Of a stretch of DNA of 64,000 nt, positions 30,571 through 38,170 are shown piece by piece. Position 1 is the first letter of the stretch. Each line of letters opens with the position of its first letter. The stretch covers positions 1-64,000 of the forward strand of contig JAJDAF010000004.1 in the NCBI GenBank assembly GCA_029261995.1, in the 5' to 3' direction. The stretch comes from Candidatus Zhuqueibacterota bacterium (GTDB lineage Bacteria; Zhuqueibacterota; Zhuqueibacteria; Oceanimicrobiales; Oceanimicrobiaceae). The position numbers were made by a program, and so were the translations under genes. The notes under the pieces were generated by a model that was given only the letters and a program-made list of their open reading frames with translations, was not told the origin of the DNA and made no database searches.

Positions 30571-31401
30571 ATGAACTCAAATCCCATGCATCGCAATCGC
30601 AACGCAAAGATACCTGCCAAAAACCGGGTACTGCAACTGCCGAACGGTATGCCTTTTTATCATGTTCACCAATACGAAACAGAGTTCACCTACAAGGAAA
30701 TATTCGAAGACAAGGTATACTTCAAGCATGGAATCAGTTTGGACGTTGGCGCCTGCATTTTCGATATAGGTGCAAATCTCGGCATGTTTACTATGTTCGT
30801 CAAGAGGGTGTGTCCCAGCGCCAGAGTATTTGCATTCGAGCCATCACCTGAAATCTGCGGGTTGTTGCGCCTTAACGTGGCGGGGTATGGCTCCAGTGTT
30901 CAGGTTCACGAGTGTGGAATGTCCGACCAAGAAAAAAGGACGACCTTCACATACTATCCGAACTACACCATTATGTCCGGATTTTATACCGATGTGGATG
31001 AGGATACGCAAACTCTGGCCGCCGGCATTCGTAATCAGCTGCGCGAGTCTTTGTCCTCTGGCAACATGAATCAGGCTGTTGCATCGTTGGTAGGGGATAA
31101 GCTCAAGGGTGCGCAACAGACTGAATGTCGATTGCGCACGGTTTCGGCCGTTCTTGCTGAGACTGATGTGGAAAAGATCGACTTGCTTAAGATCGACGCA
31201 GAAAAATCAGAGCTTGATATTCTGAGAGGAATAGACGAAAACGATTGGCCGCGGATCGAGCAGATTGTGTTGGAGGCTCATAGCAAAGAGCAATTGGAAG
31301 CTGACGTCTCTCTACTCGAAAGACGAGGATTCGAAGTCAACGCGGCGCAGCAGGACCAATTTGTAGCTTCAAACACCACAAATATTTATGCCAGAAGATA
31401 G
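30571..31401 (+). CDS. FkbM-family methyltransferase
   Basis: A protein of about 276 residues with the FkbM methyltransferase signatures: FDIGANLGMFTMF (SAM motif I), FAFEPSPE, and the late KIDLLKIDAEKSELDIL block. FkbM enzymes are mostly SAM-dependent O-methyltransferases and are common in NRPS/PKS clusters and sugar pathways. It follows the PKS-C gene by 73 bases and opens the accessory island. Several starts are possible: TTG 30559, ATG 30571 and ATG 30586. None has a good Shine-Dalgarno; I chose ATG 30571. With the two zinc-ribbon enzymes and the methyltransferase domain in the Tyr-containing NRPS, this is the fourth canonical methyltransferase of the cluster. Its target is unknown; a glycosyl residue or a KR-derived hydroxyl would both fit the family. 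Confidence 0.85.
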   Translation: MNSNPMHRNRNAKIPAKNRVLQLPNGMPFYHVHQYETEFTYKEIFEDKVYFKHGISLDVGACIFDIGANLGMFTMFVKRVCPSARVFAFEPSPEICGLLRLNVAGYGSSVQVHECGMSDQEKRTTFTYYPNYTIMSGFYTDVDEDTQTLAAGIRNQLRESLSSGNMNQAVASLVGDKLKGAQQTECRLRTVSAVLAETDVEKIDLLKIDAEKSELDILRGIDENDWPRIEQIVLEAHSKEQLEADVSLLERRGFEVNAAQQDQFVASNTTNIYARR

Positions 31402-31501
31402 TGACCCCGCTTTCCCGCGGTCATTCACGAATCTGTCGTTCTTCAAAATCCTACGACCCTAATGCAAATAGGCACGTCACCTGCCGAAATATGGAGAAAA
31501 A

Positions 31502-32356
31502 ATGAAAAAGCTGATCGCGTTGGTCGGACTGCTGTTGCTCGTACAGGTAGTGAACGCACAAACGCTACGTTTTACTGCCATACCAGACCAAAGCACCGCA
31601 CGCCTCATGACAAGATTCGGCAAAGTGGCCGACTACTTGTCTGGGGAGCTGGGCATTGAAGTTGAATACATTCCGGTAAAAACGTACAGTGCCTCTGTTA
31701 CGGCATTCAAAAACAACCATGTTCAGATGGCATGGTTTGGTGGGCTTTCCGGTGTGCAGGTTCATCTTGCCGTACCCGGCTCAGTCGCGATTGCTCAAGG
31801 CAAGGAGGATACCGAGTTTCGATCGTACTTCATTGCGCATTCGAGTACGGGACTTCAACGAAGCAATGAATTTCCGCACGAAATTCGATCAAGAACATTC
31901 ACGTTTGGTTCAAAAGGGTCAACGTCTGGCAGGCTGATGCCGGAGTACTTTATCCGTCAACACTTCAAAGAGGCGCCTCGCAAAGTGTTCAAGCGAGTCG
32001 GGTTTAGCGGTGACCATTCGAGAACACTCGCATTGGTGCAAAGCGGCAGCTATCAGGTCGGGGCGCTCAATTTCAAGGTTTGGGAACGCGAAGTGAAAGC
32101 AGGCAATGTTGATACTTCTCAAGTTCGTGTGATTTGGCAAACCCCGCCCTATCCAAACTATAACTGGACGGTCCGGGGGGATGTTGTAGAACGTTTCGGC
32201 AGAGATTTCATTGAAAGGACCCAAAGGGCACTACTTGACATGAATGAAAAAGATCTGCTCGAATCGTTTCCGAGAAGTAAATTTATCCCCGCGAATAATT
32301 CTATGTATAAGCCCATTTTGGATACCGCCATTCATATAGGCATCATTCGAGAGTGA
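31502..32356 (+). CDS. ABC transporter substrate-binding protein, PhnD/putative-selenate type
   Basis: A 284-residue periplasmic binding protein. The first 20 residues are a signal peptide (MKK, a leucine-rich core, then VNA before Gln), so it is exported. The body has the PhnD-like pattern: YIPVKTYSASVTAFKNN, MAWFGGLSGVQVHLAVPG, FTFGSKGSTSGRL and VIWQTPPYPNYNW. From memory, the AWFGGLSGVQ and IAQGKED segments are closer to the family annotated as putative selenate-binding proteins than to classical phosphonate PhnD, but the ligand is not proven. ATG 31502 has GGAG five bases upstream. It forms a transporter with the ATPase and permease genes that follow, with a HIT-like gene between. A strong hairpin overlaps its stop codon. 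Import of an oxyanion, a small phosphorus or selenium compound, or a cluster intermediate are all possible. Confidence 0.85.
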   Translation: MKKLIALVGLLLLVQVVNAQTLRFTAIPDQSTARLMTRFGKVADYLSGELGIEVEYIPVKTYSASVTAFKNNHVQMAWFGGLSGVQVHLAVPGSVAIAQGKEDTEFRSYFIAHSSTGLQRSNEFPHEIRSRTFTFGSKGSTSGRLMPEYFIRQHFKEAPRKVFKRVGFSGDHSRTLALVQSGSYQVGALNFKVWEREVKAGNVDTSQVRVIWQTPPYPNYNWTVRGDVVERFGRDFIERTQRALLDMNEKDLLESFPRSKFIPANNSMYKPILDTAIHIGIIRE

Positions 32357-32368
32357 GTCGCTCACTCT
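32350..32368 (+). other. Stem-loop overlapping the stop codon of the binding-protein gene
   Basis: A perfect 8-bp inverted repeat, AGAGTGAG and CTCACTCT, flanks a TCG loop; a G-T and a C-G pair outside could extend it to ten. The TGA stop of the substrate-binding-protein gene lies in the left arm. No T-tract follows, so it is not a classical intrinsic terminator. In ABC importer operons, a hairpin just after the binding-protein gene often shields that mRNA from 3' decay, so that more binding protein than membrane subunits is made. That role is inferred here. Confidence 0.6.
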
Positions 32369-32390
32369 TGTGCGAAGGTTGTCAAGAAAG

Positions 32391-32840
32391 ATGCAGGGAC
32401 CTAGGTTGGTAAGCTCGGAAAACGTATTCGCGCTCAAGACTCAACAGTACCGGGGCCCAGTCGCCACCGGTTGCTTGTCTAGTGGCAAGGGCTATGAGAT
32501 CAAACTTGTTCGACGTTCGGCGGTCAAGGATGGTGTACACCTTATTCTGCACTTTCCCCGCGGAGGCGAGCCTTCTGCACAGGAGGAAGCCGAGTCGCTG
32601 GGGATCTTTCTGCAGTTTGCACGGACGTTACCCTGTGTTGATGACCACGGTCTCAGATTGGGATTGAATGTTGGGGGTATGCGAAACCAGAGCGTTTGGC
32701 ATGCACACATAATGATTCCAGGTTCTGATATAGAGCATCAGAACGCGCCCCGCCTCACTGATCCCTGGGAAGGTGAGCTTGAATCTGTTTCTGAGCGTTT
32801 GCCGAACAGCGAACCTTCAACTCGCGTGCCGCAAGTCTAG
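32391..32840 (+). CDS. Small HIT-like (histidine triad superfamily) protein
   Basis: A protein of about 149 residues between the binding-protein and ATPase genes. The segment LRLGLNVGG...WHAHIMIPG resembles the C-terminal core of HIT hydrolases/transferases, where NxG is followed by the triad HxHxH. Here the triad reads H104-x-H106-x-Met108, so the third His is replaced. HIT enzymes act on nucleotide phosphates, and some hydrolyse adenosine 5'-phosphosulfate. A link to the downstream sulfotransferase or an imported oxyanion is imaginable but not shown. I chose ATG 32391; a GTG at 32370 would add seven residues. The assignment rests on one motif and the overall size, so it is moderate. An inactive or altered-specificity HIT protein is the likely reading. 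Confidence 0.6.
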   Translation: MQGPRLVSSENVFALKTQQYRGPVATGCLSSGKGYEIKLVRRSAVKDGVHLILHFPRGGEPSAQEEAESLGIFLQFARTLPCVDDHGLRLGLNVGGMRNQSVWHAHIMIPGSDIEHQNAPRLTDPWEGELESVSERLPNSEPSTRVPQV

Positions 32841-32864
32841 TGGATAAAACCAACTGATCTACAA

Positions 32865-33515
32865 ATGATAGAATTAGAGAATGCCACTGTGTCATATGCG
32901 GATAAGCCAGTGCTGCACAACATCAATCTCAGAATAGCCGAGGGAGAAAAGGTGGCCCTTATTGGTCCAAGCGGAGCAGGCAAGACGACGCTCCTCCGCA
33001 AGATGCATGATCTCGAGCCGAGGCGTTCGGCTTTCATCCACCAGGACCACGCGCTTGTACCGCAGCTCTCGGTCTTTCACAATGTCTACGCTGCAAGACT
33101 CGACGAGCACTCGACACTACGCAATTTCCTGAACCTTATCAAACCACAGAAGCGGGACTTGAATAGCATTATTGAGATACTGCGAACGGTGGGACTCGAG
33201 GATCGCATCGGAGATAAAGTAGCGAACCTCTCAGGCGGCCAACAGCAGCGTGTGGCCGTGGCCCGGGCTGTCCATAGATGCCCGGAAATAATCTTGGGCG
33301 ATGAACCGGTATCATCGATAGACCCAAAACAGTCTGAATTCGTCCTGAATGTCCTTCTAACAGCTGCACGGACCATAGTCGTATCGCTGCACTCTGTTCA
33401 TTTAGCATTGCAGCTCTTTGACCGTATTATCGCGCTCAACGAAGGGCAAATCAAATTTGACCTAGTCAGTTCCGACGTAGGTAATGAGCAACTGCAAAGA
33501 CTGTTTTCATTTTGA
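32865..33515 (+). CDS. ABC transporter ATP-binding protein, PhnC-like
   Basis: A 216-residue ATPase subunit. Walker A is GPSGAGKTTLL (about residues 35-45), the signature is LSGGQQQRVAVARA (about 122-135), and Walker B is IILGDEP with the following Asp loop SSIDP. A Q-loop-type segment (HQDHALVPQLSV) is visible, and the HLALQLFDRI tail resembles PhnC. It energises import by the double-length permease encoded immediately after it. The two genes overlap by four bases (the TTG of the permease shares bases with this TGA), which indicates tight coupling. At 216 residues it is somewhat shorter than the typical 240-260-residue PhnC. Family assignment is firm; the transported compound is not known. 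Confidence 0.9.
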   Translation: MIELENATVSYADKPVLHNINLRIAEGEKVALIGPSGAGKTTLLRKMHDLEPRRSAFIHQDHALVPQLSVFHNVYAARLDEHSTLRNFLNLIKPQKRDLNSIIEILRTVGLEDRIGDKVANLSGGQQQRVAVARAVHRCPEIILGDEPVSSIDPKQSEFVLNVLLTAARTIVVSLHSVHLALQLFDRIIALNEGQIKFDLVSSDVGNEQLQRLFSF

Positions 33516-35005
33516 GAAAAATCAGTCTCATATTTTTTCTTATTGCAGTGGTTCTTCTGCCATTTGCTGATATAGAGGTGACGACGATTGCTCCCTGGCA
33601 GGAGTTTACCAAAATGGTACTGGGTGCCGTGACACCAAACCTGATGGTGCTGTATGACTTCAGGCACGCCATCCTCAGCACTGTCACTTTTGCGTTCTGC
33701 GGCATTTCCCTGGGTATTTGTCTGGGCACCGTTTTCGCCTTTCTCTTCAGATACAATGTTGTACGACTTTTCTGCGCCTTTATTCGAGCGATCCATGAGA
33801 TTTTCTGGGCCTTCATTCTCTTGCCTGTAGTCGGTCTCAATCCAATCTGCGGCATTTTGGCGATAGGAATACCCTATTCTGGCATCTTTGGAAAAGTATA
33901 TGCTGAGATCATTCAGGAAGCCAACCAACGTCCTTTGCAAGGGCTGCCAGCAAAGACAAATCGCATCAGCAAAATCTTATACGGAGTCCTGCCGGTTATT
34001 TACGAGGATATCAAGAATTATACATCGTATCGCTTTGAGAGTGCCCTGCGGTCCTCGGCAGTATTGGGATTCATTGGTTTGCCGACCTTGGGATTTCATC
34101 TGGAGATTGCATTCAGAGAGGGTATGTATTCGGAGGTCTCAGCGCTGCTGTACGGTTTTTACCTCATCATAGCATCGCTTCGGTTTTGGGTCAAGCCGAG
34201 GTTTGTCATAGGTTACCTCGCAGGATCGATTATACTCATTTCTAAAGAAATCTCTCTGTCTCTGGAGAACGCTTTGCGATTCTTTACCCACGAGATCCTG
34301 CCTTGGCCTATGCGCAAAAATGGCATTCTCGATGGTACGAACGAGCTATCCTTTGAATTTCAGGAGTTGTGGGAATGGGCTGCGGGGCTTTTTGCAACTG
34401 ATGGTCTGGAGGGTCTCTGGCAGACGACGGTTCTGACCCAGATTGTGCTGGCCACGACCGGCATTCTGACGTTACTCAGTTTCCCGGCTATCAGTCACCA
34501 CTTCATAAGAACAAGACTTTGGCGTCAGCTCGGGCATCTCATTCTGATCGTTTGCCGCACAACCCCTGAATACATTTTGGCTTACGTCTTTGTGCAACTG
34601 CTAGGACCGTCCATGCTGCCTGCGATTATCGCCATCACTCTGCATAATTTTGCGATTCTGTCGTTTCTCACGGGAGGTAATGCAAACCTGCTAAAGTTGC
34701 GCGCGGACGCTCCACGCAAGCGGATTAATTGTTACTTGTATGAAGTCCTGCCACGGGTTTACAGCCAATTCCAGGCATTTCTCTTCTATCGGTGGGAAGT
34801 GATGATGAGGGAGTCCGCGATCTTGGGTCTGCTCGGAATCTACACTCTGGGCTTCTTCGTCGATAGCTCCATTTCCGATGCCCAGATGGATAAAGCAATG
34901 TTTCTGATCATTTTGACTGCCTGTCTCAACATGGGTATCGATAGTATTTCGCAGTTGGTTCGAAAACGACTGAAAGTATCCATCAAACTTACGACTGCGT
35001 GTTAG
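33512..35005 (+). CDS. ABC transporter permease, fused double PhnE-like subunit
   Basis: A 497-residue inner-membrane permease made of two PhnE-like halves in one chain. Each half has several hydrophobic segments and one coupling-helix motif: SAVLGFIGLPTLG near residue 182 and SAILGLLGIYTLG near 433. The first helix is at the very N-terminus (ISLIFFLIAVVLLPFA). Single-copy PhnE proteins are about half this length and form dimers, so this protein would supply both membrane halves itself. The start is the TTG at 33512, overlapping the ATPase stop. It belongs with the binding protein and ATPase as one importer. The next gene begins 69 bases later. No export-type ABC domains are present, so this is an uptake system and not the efflux pump usually seen in such clusters. 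Confidence 0.85.
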   Translation: MRKISLIFFLIAVVLLPFADIEVTTIAPWQEFTKMVLGAVTPNLMVLYDFRHAILSTVTFAFCGISLGICLGTVFAFLFRYNVVRLFCAFIRAIHEIFWAFILLPVVGLNPICGILAIGIPYSGIFGKVYAEIIQEANQRPLQGLPAKTNRISKILYGVLPVIYEDIKNYTSYRFESALRSSAVLGFIGLPTLGFHLEIAFREGMYSEVSALLYGFYLIIASLRFWVKPRFVIGYLAGSIILISKEISLSLENALRFFTHEILPWPMRKNGILDGTNELSFEFQELWEWAAGLFATDGLEGLWQTTVLTQIVLATTGILTLLSFPAISHHFIRTRLWRQLGHLILIVCRTTPEYILAYVFVQLLGPSMLPAIIAITLHNFAILSFLTGGNANLLKLRADAPRKRINCYLYEVLPRVYSQFQAFLFYRWEVMMRESAILGLLGIYTLGFFVDSSISDAQMDKAMFLIILTACLNMGIDSISQLVRKRLKVSIKLTTAC

Positions 35006-35074
35006 CAAATGGCTTTGTCTAAGTAAAACCCTCGCGTTTGCAAATGACACTCAGAACCCATTGAGGCGCAAGTC

Positions 35075-35965
35075 ATGGTCCCGAATCAATCTTTTCCTAG
35101 TCTGAGCAAGAAGTTGTTCCAATCGATGAGTCTCCCTTCGGCAGCACTTCGGCAGTTTGTTGCCACCAGGGTGCTGGACTATCGATACAAGAAGTATTTG
35201 CGGCAATTTGGTGAGAGGGATGATGATACTTATGTTGTGACGTGGAAGCGATCCGGATCGACCCTCGCGCAGAGCATGCTGTATCAACTGCTCAGGGGCG
35301 AGGAGATCTCACAACACCTTCTAGATGCAGTCCCATGGATTCGGCTGTATGCGGAAATGAAATGGAAATTGCCAGACGTACCTTCCCCACGGATCGTCAA
35401 GTCGTGTGAGCCACAGGAAAGTGTCCGAAAAGGAACAAAAGGCAGGTTTATTTATATCGTTCGAGACGGCCGGGACTCTGCCGCATCCGCATACCATTAT
35501 TTCAAGGATTTCGTTGATCCGAACATAACGTTTGAACAGTTCTTTGCTCGAGTCTTTTTGAATGACGCTGGTCGTGAAGGATGGTTCCAACATGTGGTCA
35601 GTTGGTTCGAGAATCGCAACAATTTCGATATCCTGTATTTACGGTTCGAGGACTTGGTCAACAAACCCGACGATAGCATTGGGAGAATTATTAAGTTCTG
35701 TAATATTGAGAGAACGCAAGCCGAGATTGAGCAAGTTCGCAAGAACACTAGGTTTGCTCACATGAAGAAAAGGCAGGAATTCTACGGCCCACCAAACTCA
35801 ACTGATAAGTTCATCAGGAAGGGAAAGATAGGTGAGGGCTCTGAGTACTTTGCCGCGACTGAACAACGTGTCTACATGGAAAAATTCGAACGATATTTAT
35901 CCACATTCGACTTGTTAAAAGAGTACAATCCATCCCGCTTTGCCAACACGAGTGGGCAATCGTAA
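35075..35965 (+). CDS. PAPS-dependent sulfotransferase
   Basis: A 296-residue cytosolic-type sulfotransferase (Sulfotransfer_1 family), expected to move sulfate from PAPS to a hydroxyl. The 5'-phosphosulfate loop reads TWKRSGST (about residues 55-62), with Arg where many SULT enzymes have Lys, a common bacterial form. The 3'-phosphate site is IVRDGRDSAASAYHYF (about 127-142), and the late RKGKIGEGSEYF matches the third PAPS-contacting motif. ATG 35075 is preceded by GAGG at good spacing. The gene sits between the importer and the radical SAM pair, in a cluster with a Tyr-like A domain and several KR-derived hydroxyls, so a Tyr phenol or beta-hydroxyl sulfate on the product is the likeliest outcome. 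The acceptor is inference. Confidence 0.88.
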   Translation: MVPNQSFPSLSKKLFQSMSLPSAALRQFVATRVLDYRYKKYLRQFGERDDDTYVVTWKRSGSTLAQSMLYQLLRGEEISQHLLDAVPWIRLYAEMKWKLPDVPSPRIVKSCEPQESVRKGTKGRFIYIVRDGRDSAASAYHYFKDFVDPNITFEQFFARVFLNDAGREGWFQHVVSWFENRNNFDILYLRFEDLVNKPDDSIGRIIKFCNIERTQAEIEQVRKNTRFAHMKKRQEFYGPPNSTDKFIRKGKIGEGSEYFAATEQRVYMEKFERYLSTFDLLKEYNPSRFANTSGQS

Positions 35966-36109
35966 CAATAACAATCGGTCATCGAGAACAAGTAGGGCGA
36001 GTTACAACAACTATTTTGATCGCCATCGTCGCGCACTTGCCTACTTCCAATCCCGTGCCTGTAAATCCAGATTCCAAGCTTGCCATCTGTGCTTAGTACC
36101 TGAATCGTG

Positions 36110-36136
36110 AAGTCTTGTCATTTTTTGGCAAGACTT
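36110..36136. other. Stem-loop, 10-bp arms
   Basis: The arms AAGTCTTGTC and GGCAAGACTT pair with one G-T wobble around an ATTTTTT loop. The T-run is in the loop and not after the stem, so this is not a standard rho-independent terminator on the + strand. It lies 145 bases after the sulfotransferase stop and may be part of a repeat element or a 3'-end stabilising structure. Confidence 0.5.
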
Positions 36137-36250
36137 GAAATTGCAAAAGCCAAAAACCAAATAAAATCCAATGCCCAATTTCTAAATCTCAAACAAAGAC
36201 AAAGCCATTTTATAGGAACTGTTGTTTTGTGATTTGCAGTTTGAGTCTTA

Positions 36251-36289
36251 TTTGACATTTGACATTTGACATTTGACATTTGACATTTG
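36251..36289. repeat. Heptameric tandem repeat, TTTGACA x5 plus TTTG
   Basis: Five perfect head-to-tail copies of TTTGACA run from 36251 to 36285, followed by a partial TTTG. Each unit holds TTGACA, the sigma-70 -35 hexamer, but I find no matching -10 at normal spacing, so I do not call a promoter. The array ends about 65 bases before the radical SAM start. Similar 7-8-bp intergenic arrays occur in several uncultured bacterial groups. Slipped-strand expansion is likely. Confidence 0.9.
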
Positions 36290-36353
36290 GGATTTCCGGA
36301 TTGTCCGGGTTAAGGTAAGCACAACGTTTCACAAAAAATGAAGGAGTTTCAAA

Positions 36354-38117
36354 ATGTCCACTGCTGAAGCAAGCGACGGTCAATCCAAGCAAAGCATTCT
36401 GTTGTTGCTGCTGCCTTTTTGGACGCCATTAATCCCGCCGATGGGCATCGCCAGCCTGAAGAGTTATCTTCAGGCGTTTGGTTACCGCGTACGAACAGCC
36501 GACGCGAATGTGGACAAAGAATATAAGGTCATTTATGACCGATATTTCAACACCATCGAGGAGTTTGTGCCGCAGGACAAACGCGGCAACTACCTAAGCA
36601 TTGGAGCCGATGTATTGCGCAATCACCTGATGGCCCACATGCACCAAAACGATACCCGTGAGTACAATGATTTGGTCAAGATTCTGGTGAACAAGACATA
36701 TTTCGTCAAGCCGAATGATGGCCAGGTCGAGGCGATGAACAGCGTTGTTGCGGATTTTTACGAGTGGGAGATTCAATATCTGGAGCGCTTTTTCGCGGAG
36801 GAGATCCCAGATGTTCTCGGAATAACCGCAACCAAAGATACGATTCCCGCGACGATGTTTGCGTTCAGGTATGTCCGCGAGAAGTATCCACAAGTAAAAA
36901 ACATCATGGGCGGACCAGTCTTTTCGGAACAGCTGGCGCAGGGCTGCCCGGACCTCGAGTACGTCGAGCGGGTGACAAAACCGTACATCGATAAATTCAT
37001 CATTGGTAATGGAGAATTTCTTTTTCTGAGGTGCCTTGAAAGAAGTCTGCCCGAAGATCAACGTATTTACTCCAGCAAAGATGAAGCCGCGGTGGGTGGT
37101 AAGACGTTCGATTACTTGTCAATTGATGTGCCAGATTATTCGGATTTTACACTTAGTTCTTACCCATATATGGGAGCCGAAGGCTCGACAGGTTGCCACT
37201 TCGACTGCAGCTTCTGTAATGTGCCGGTGTTCTTCGGCAAGTTTAAACTCAAAGACATCAGTCAGACGGCAGAGCACATGATCGAGCTGTATCGGCGGCA
37301 CGGAACCCAGCTCTTTTACATGGCTGACCACATGATCAATACTTTTGTCGATGATTTGGCTGCGGAGTTCGTCAAGCGTGATGCCTCGATTTACTATTCG
37401 GCCTATATGAGGGTCGATAACCATGGTTGCAATAAGGAGACGGCTTTGTTCTGGCGCCGTGGTGGACTCTATCGCGCCAGGCTAGGTGTCGATAGCGGTT
37501 CAGAGCACGTCCTGCAGTTGATGGACAAACAAAACACACCTGATCGCAGTAAGGCCATGCTTTCCAGTCTAGCTTATGCCGGTATTCAAACCACAACCTA
37601 CTGGCTCATCGGTCACCCGGGCGAGACGGAGGAAGACTTCCAGGCGACGCTGGATCTCTTGGAAGAATGTAAGAATGATATTTGGGAAGCCGAGTGCGAG
37701 TACCTAAACTATTACTACACGGGACAATCACATTCCGACAAGTGGGGGTCGAAAAGAGAGTTGGTTTACCCTGCATCCGCCAAGAAAATGCTGATCATCG
37801 ACAAGTGGGGTGTCGGTGGCGTGCCCTCGCGTGAAGAGATCTTCAGCCGCGTACGCCGATTCGTACGGAGATGCCGGGAGTTGGGCATTCCGAATCCGTA
37901 CACAATGAGCGAAATCAAGGCGGCGGACGAACGCTGGCAGCGGCTACATCAAAATTCCGTGCCGCCAATTATGGAATTCATCAACCGGCCCAGCAACATC
38001 CAGGAGAATAAACATTTTTCGAGCCACGTCCGGGCCAAGTCCAAACGCCGGGATGACGGCGACTTTGCTTTTGGCAAAGCGAAAATGTATGAGGAAGAAA
38101 AGTCCATTTACAGTTGA
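36354..38117 (+). CDS. B12-binding-domain radical SAM enzyme 1, with C-terminal DDGDFAF tag
   Basis: A 587-residue radical SAM enzyme of the cobalamin-binding type. The N-terminal part (IPPMGIASLKSYLQAFGYRV) matches the start of B12-binding domains. The radical SAM cluster motif is C281-x3-C285-x2-C288 (CHFDCSFC). Later, GLYRARLGVDSGSEHVL and WLIGHPGETEEDFQ are typical of this superfamily. Such enzymes often methylate unreactive carbon or phosphorus centres or rearrange carbon skeletons. It has an excellent Shine-Dalgarno (AAGGAG, seven bases before ATG 36354). A close paralogue follows 53 bases downstream. Near the C-terminus, after the conserved NSVPPIMEF block, is DDGDFAF, the same acidic-aromatic motif that ends two PKS-C proteins of this cluster. 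This suggests docking onto the assembly line (inference). The substrate is unknown. Confidence 0.88.
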   Translation: MSTAEASDGQSKQSILLLLLPFWTPLIPPMGIASLKSYLQAFGYRVRTADANVDKEYKVIYDRYFNTIEEFVPQDKRGNYLSIGADVLRNHLMAHMHQNDTREYNDLVKILVNKTYFVKPNDGQVEAMNSVVADFYEWEIQYLERFFAEEIPDVLGITATKDTIPATMFAFRYVREKYPQVKNIMGGPVFSEQLAQGCPDLEYVERVTKPYIDKFIIGNGEFLFLRCLERSLPEDQRIYSSKDEAAVGGKTFDYLSIDVPDYSDFTLSSYPYMGAEGSTGCHFDCSFCNVPVFFGKFKLKDISQTAEHMIELYRRHGTQLFYMADHMINTFVDDLAAEFVKRDASIYYSAYMRVDNHGCNKETALFWRRGGLYRARLGVDSGSEHVLQLMDKQNTPDRSKAMLSSLAYAGIQTTTYWLIGHPGETEEDFQATLDLLEECKNDIWEAECEYLNYYYTGQSHSDKWGSKRELVYPASAKKMLIIDKWGVGGVPSREEIFSRVRRFVRRCRELGIPNPYTMSEIKAADERWQRLHQNSVPPIMEFINRPSNIQENKHFSSHVRAKSKRRDDGDFAFGKAKMYEEEKSIYS

Positions 38118-38170
38118 CCGGATATATGGGGTGCACACCACTCCCGCGACCTTCATGATGAGGTGAATTC

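Larger units (their letters stand above)
35966..36353. other. 388-base intergenic stretch with repeats and stem-loops
   Basis: This is the longest non-coding gap in the window and separates the importer/sulfotransferase genes from the radical SAM pair. It contains a long-stem hairpin (36110-36136), an A-rich section with near-repeats of AAAACCAAATAAAATCC type, a 7-bp tandem array (36251-36289) and a small CCGGA/TCCGG palindrome (36296-36308). The only clear expression signal is AAGGAG at 36341-36346, serving the radical SAM start at 36354. No convincing gene or RNA is visible. Such patchwork intergenic repeats are frequent in some uncultured bacterial lineages and may mark an insertion point. 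Confidence 0.7.

Noticed and set aside
31402-31425. Terminator after the FkbM gene (CCGC/GCGG stem)
   Set aside because: The stem is only four uninterrupted pairs and no T-tract follows.
31502-35005. Phosphonate natural-product pathway implied by PhnCDE-like genes
   Set aside because: No PEP mutase, phosphonopyruvate decarboxylase or C-P lyase gene is visible, and the binding protein looks closer to the putative-selenate group.
36251-36289. CRISPR-like array
   Set aside because: The repeat unit is only 7 bp, copies are directly adjacent with no spacers, and there are no cas genes in the window.
36251-36310. Promoter built from the TTGACA copies
   Set aside because: No acceptable -10 hexamer occurs 16-18 bases after any copy; the -35 resemblance follows from the repeat unit itself.
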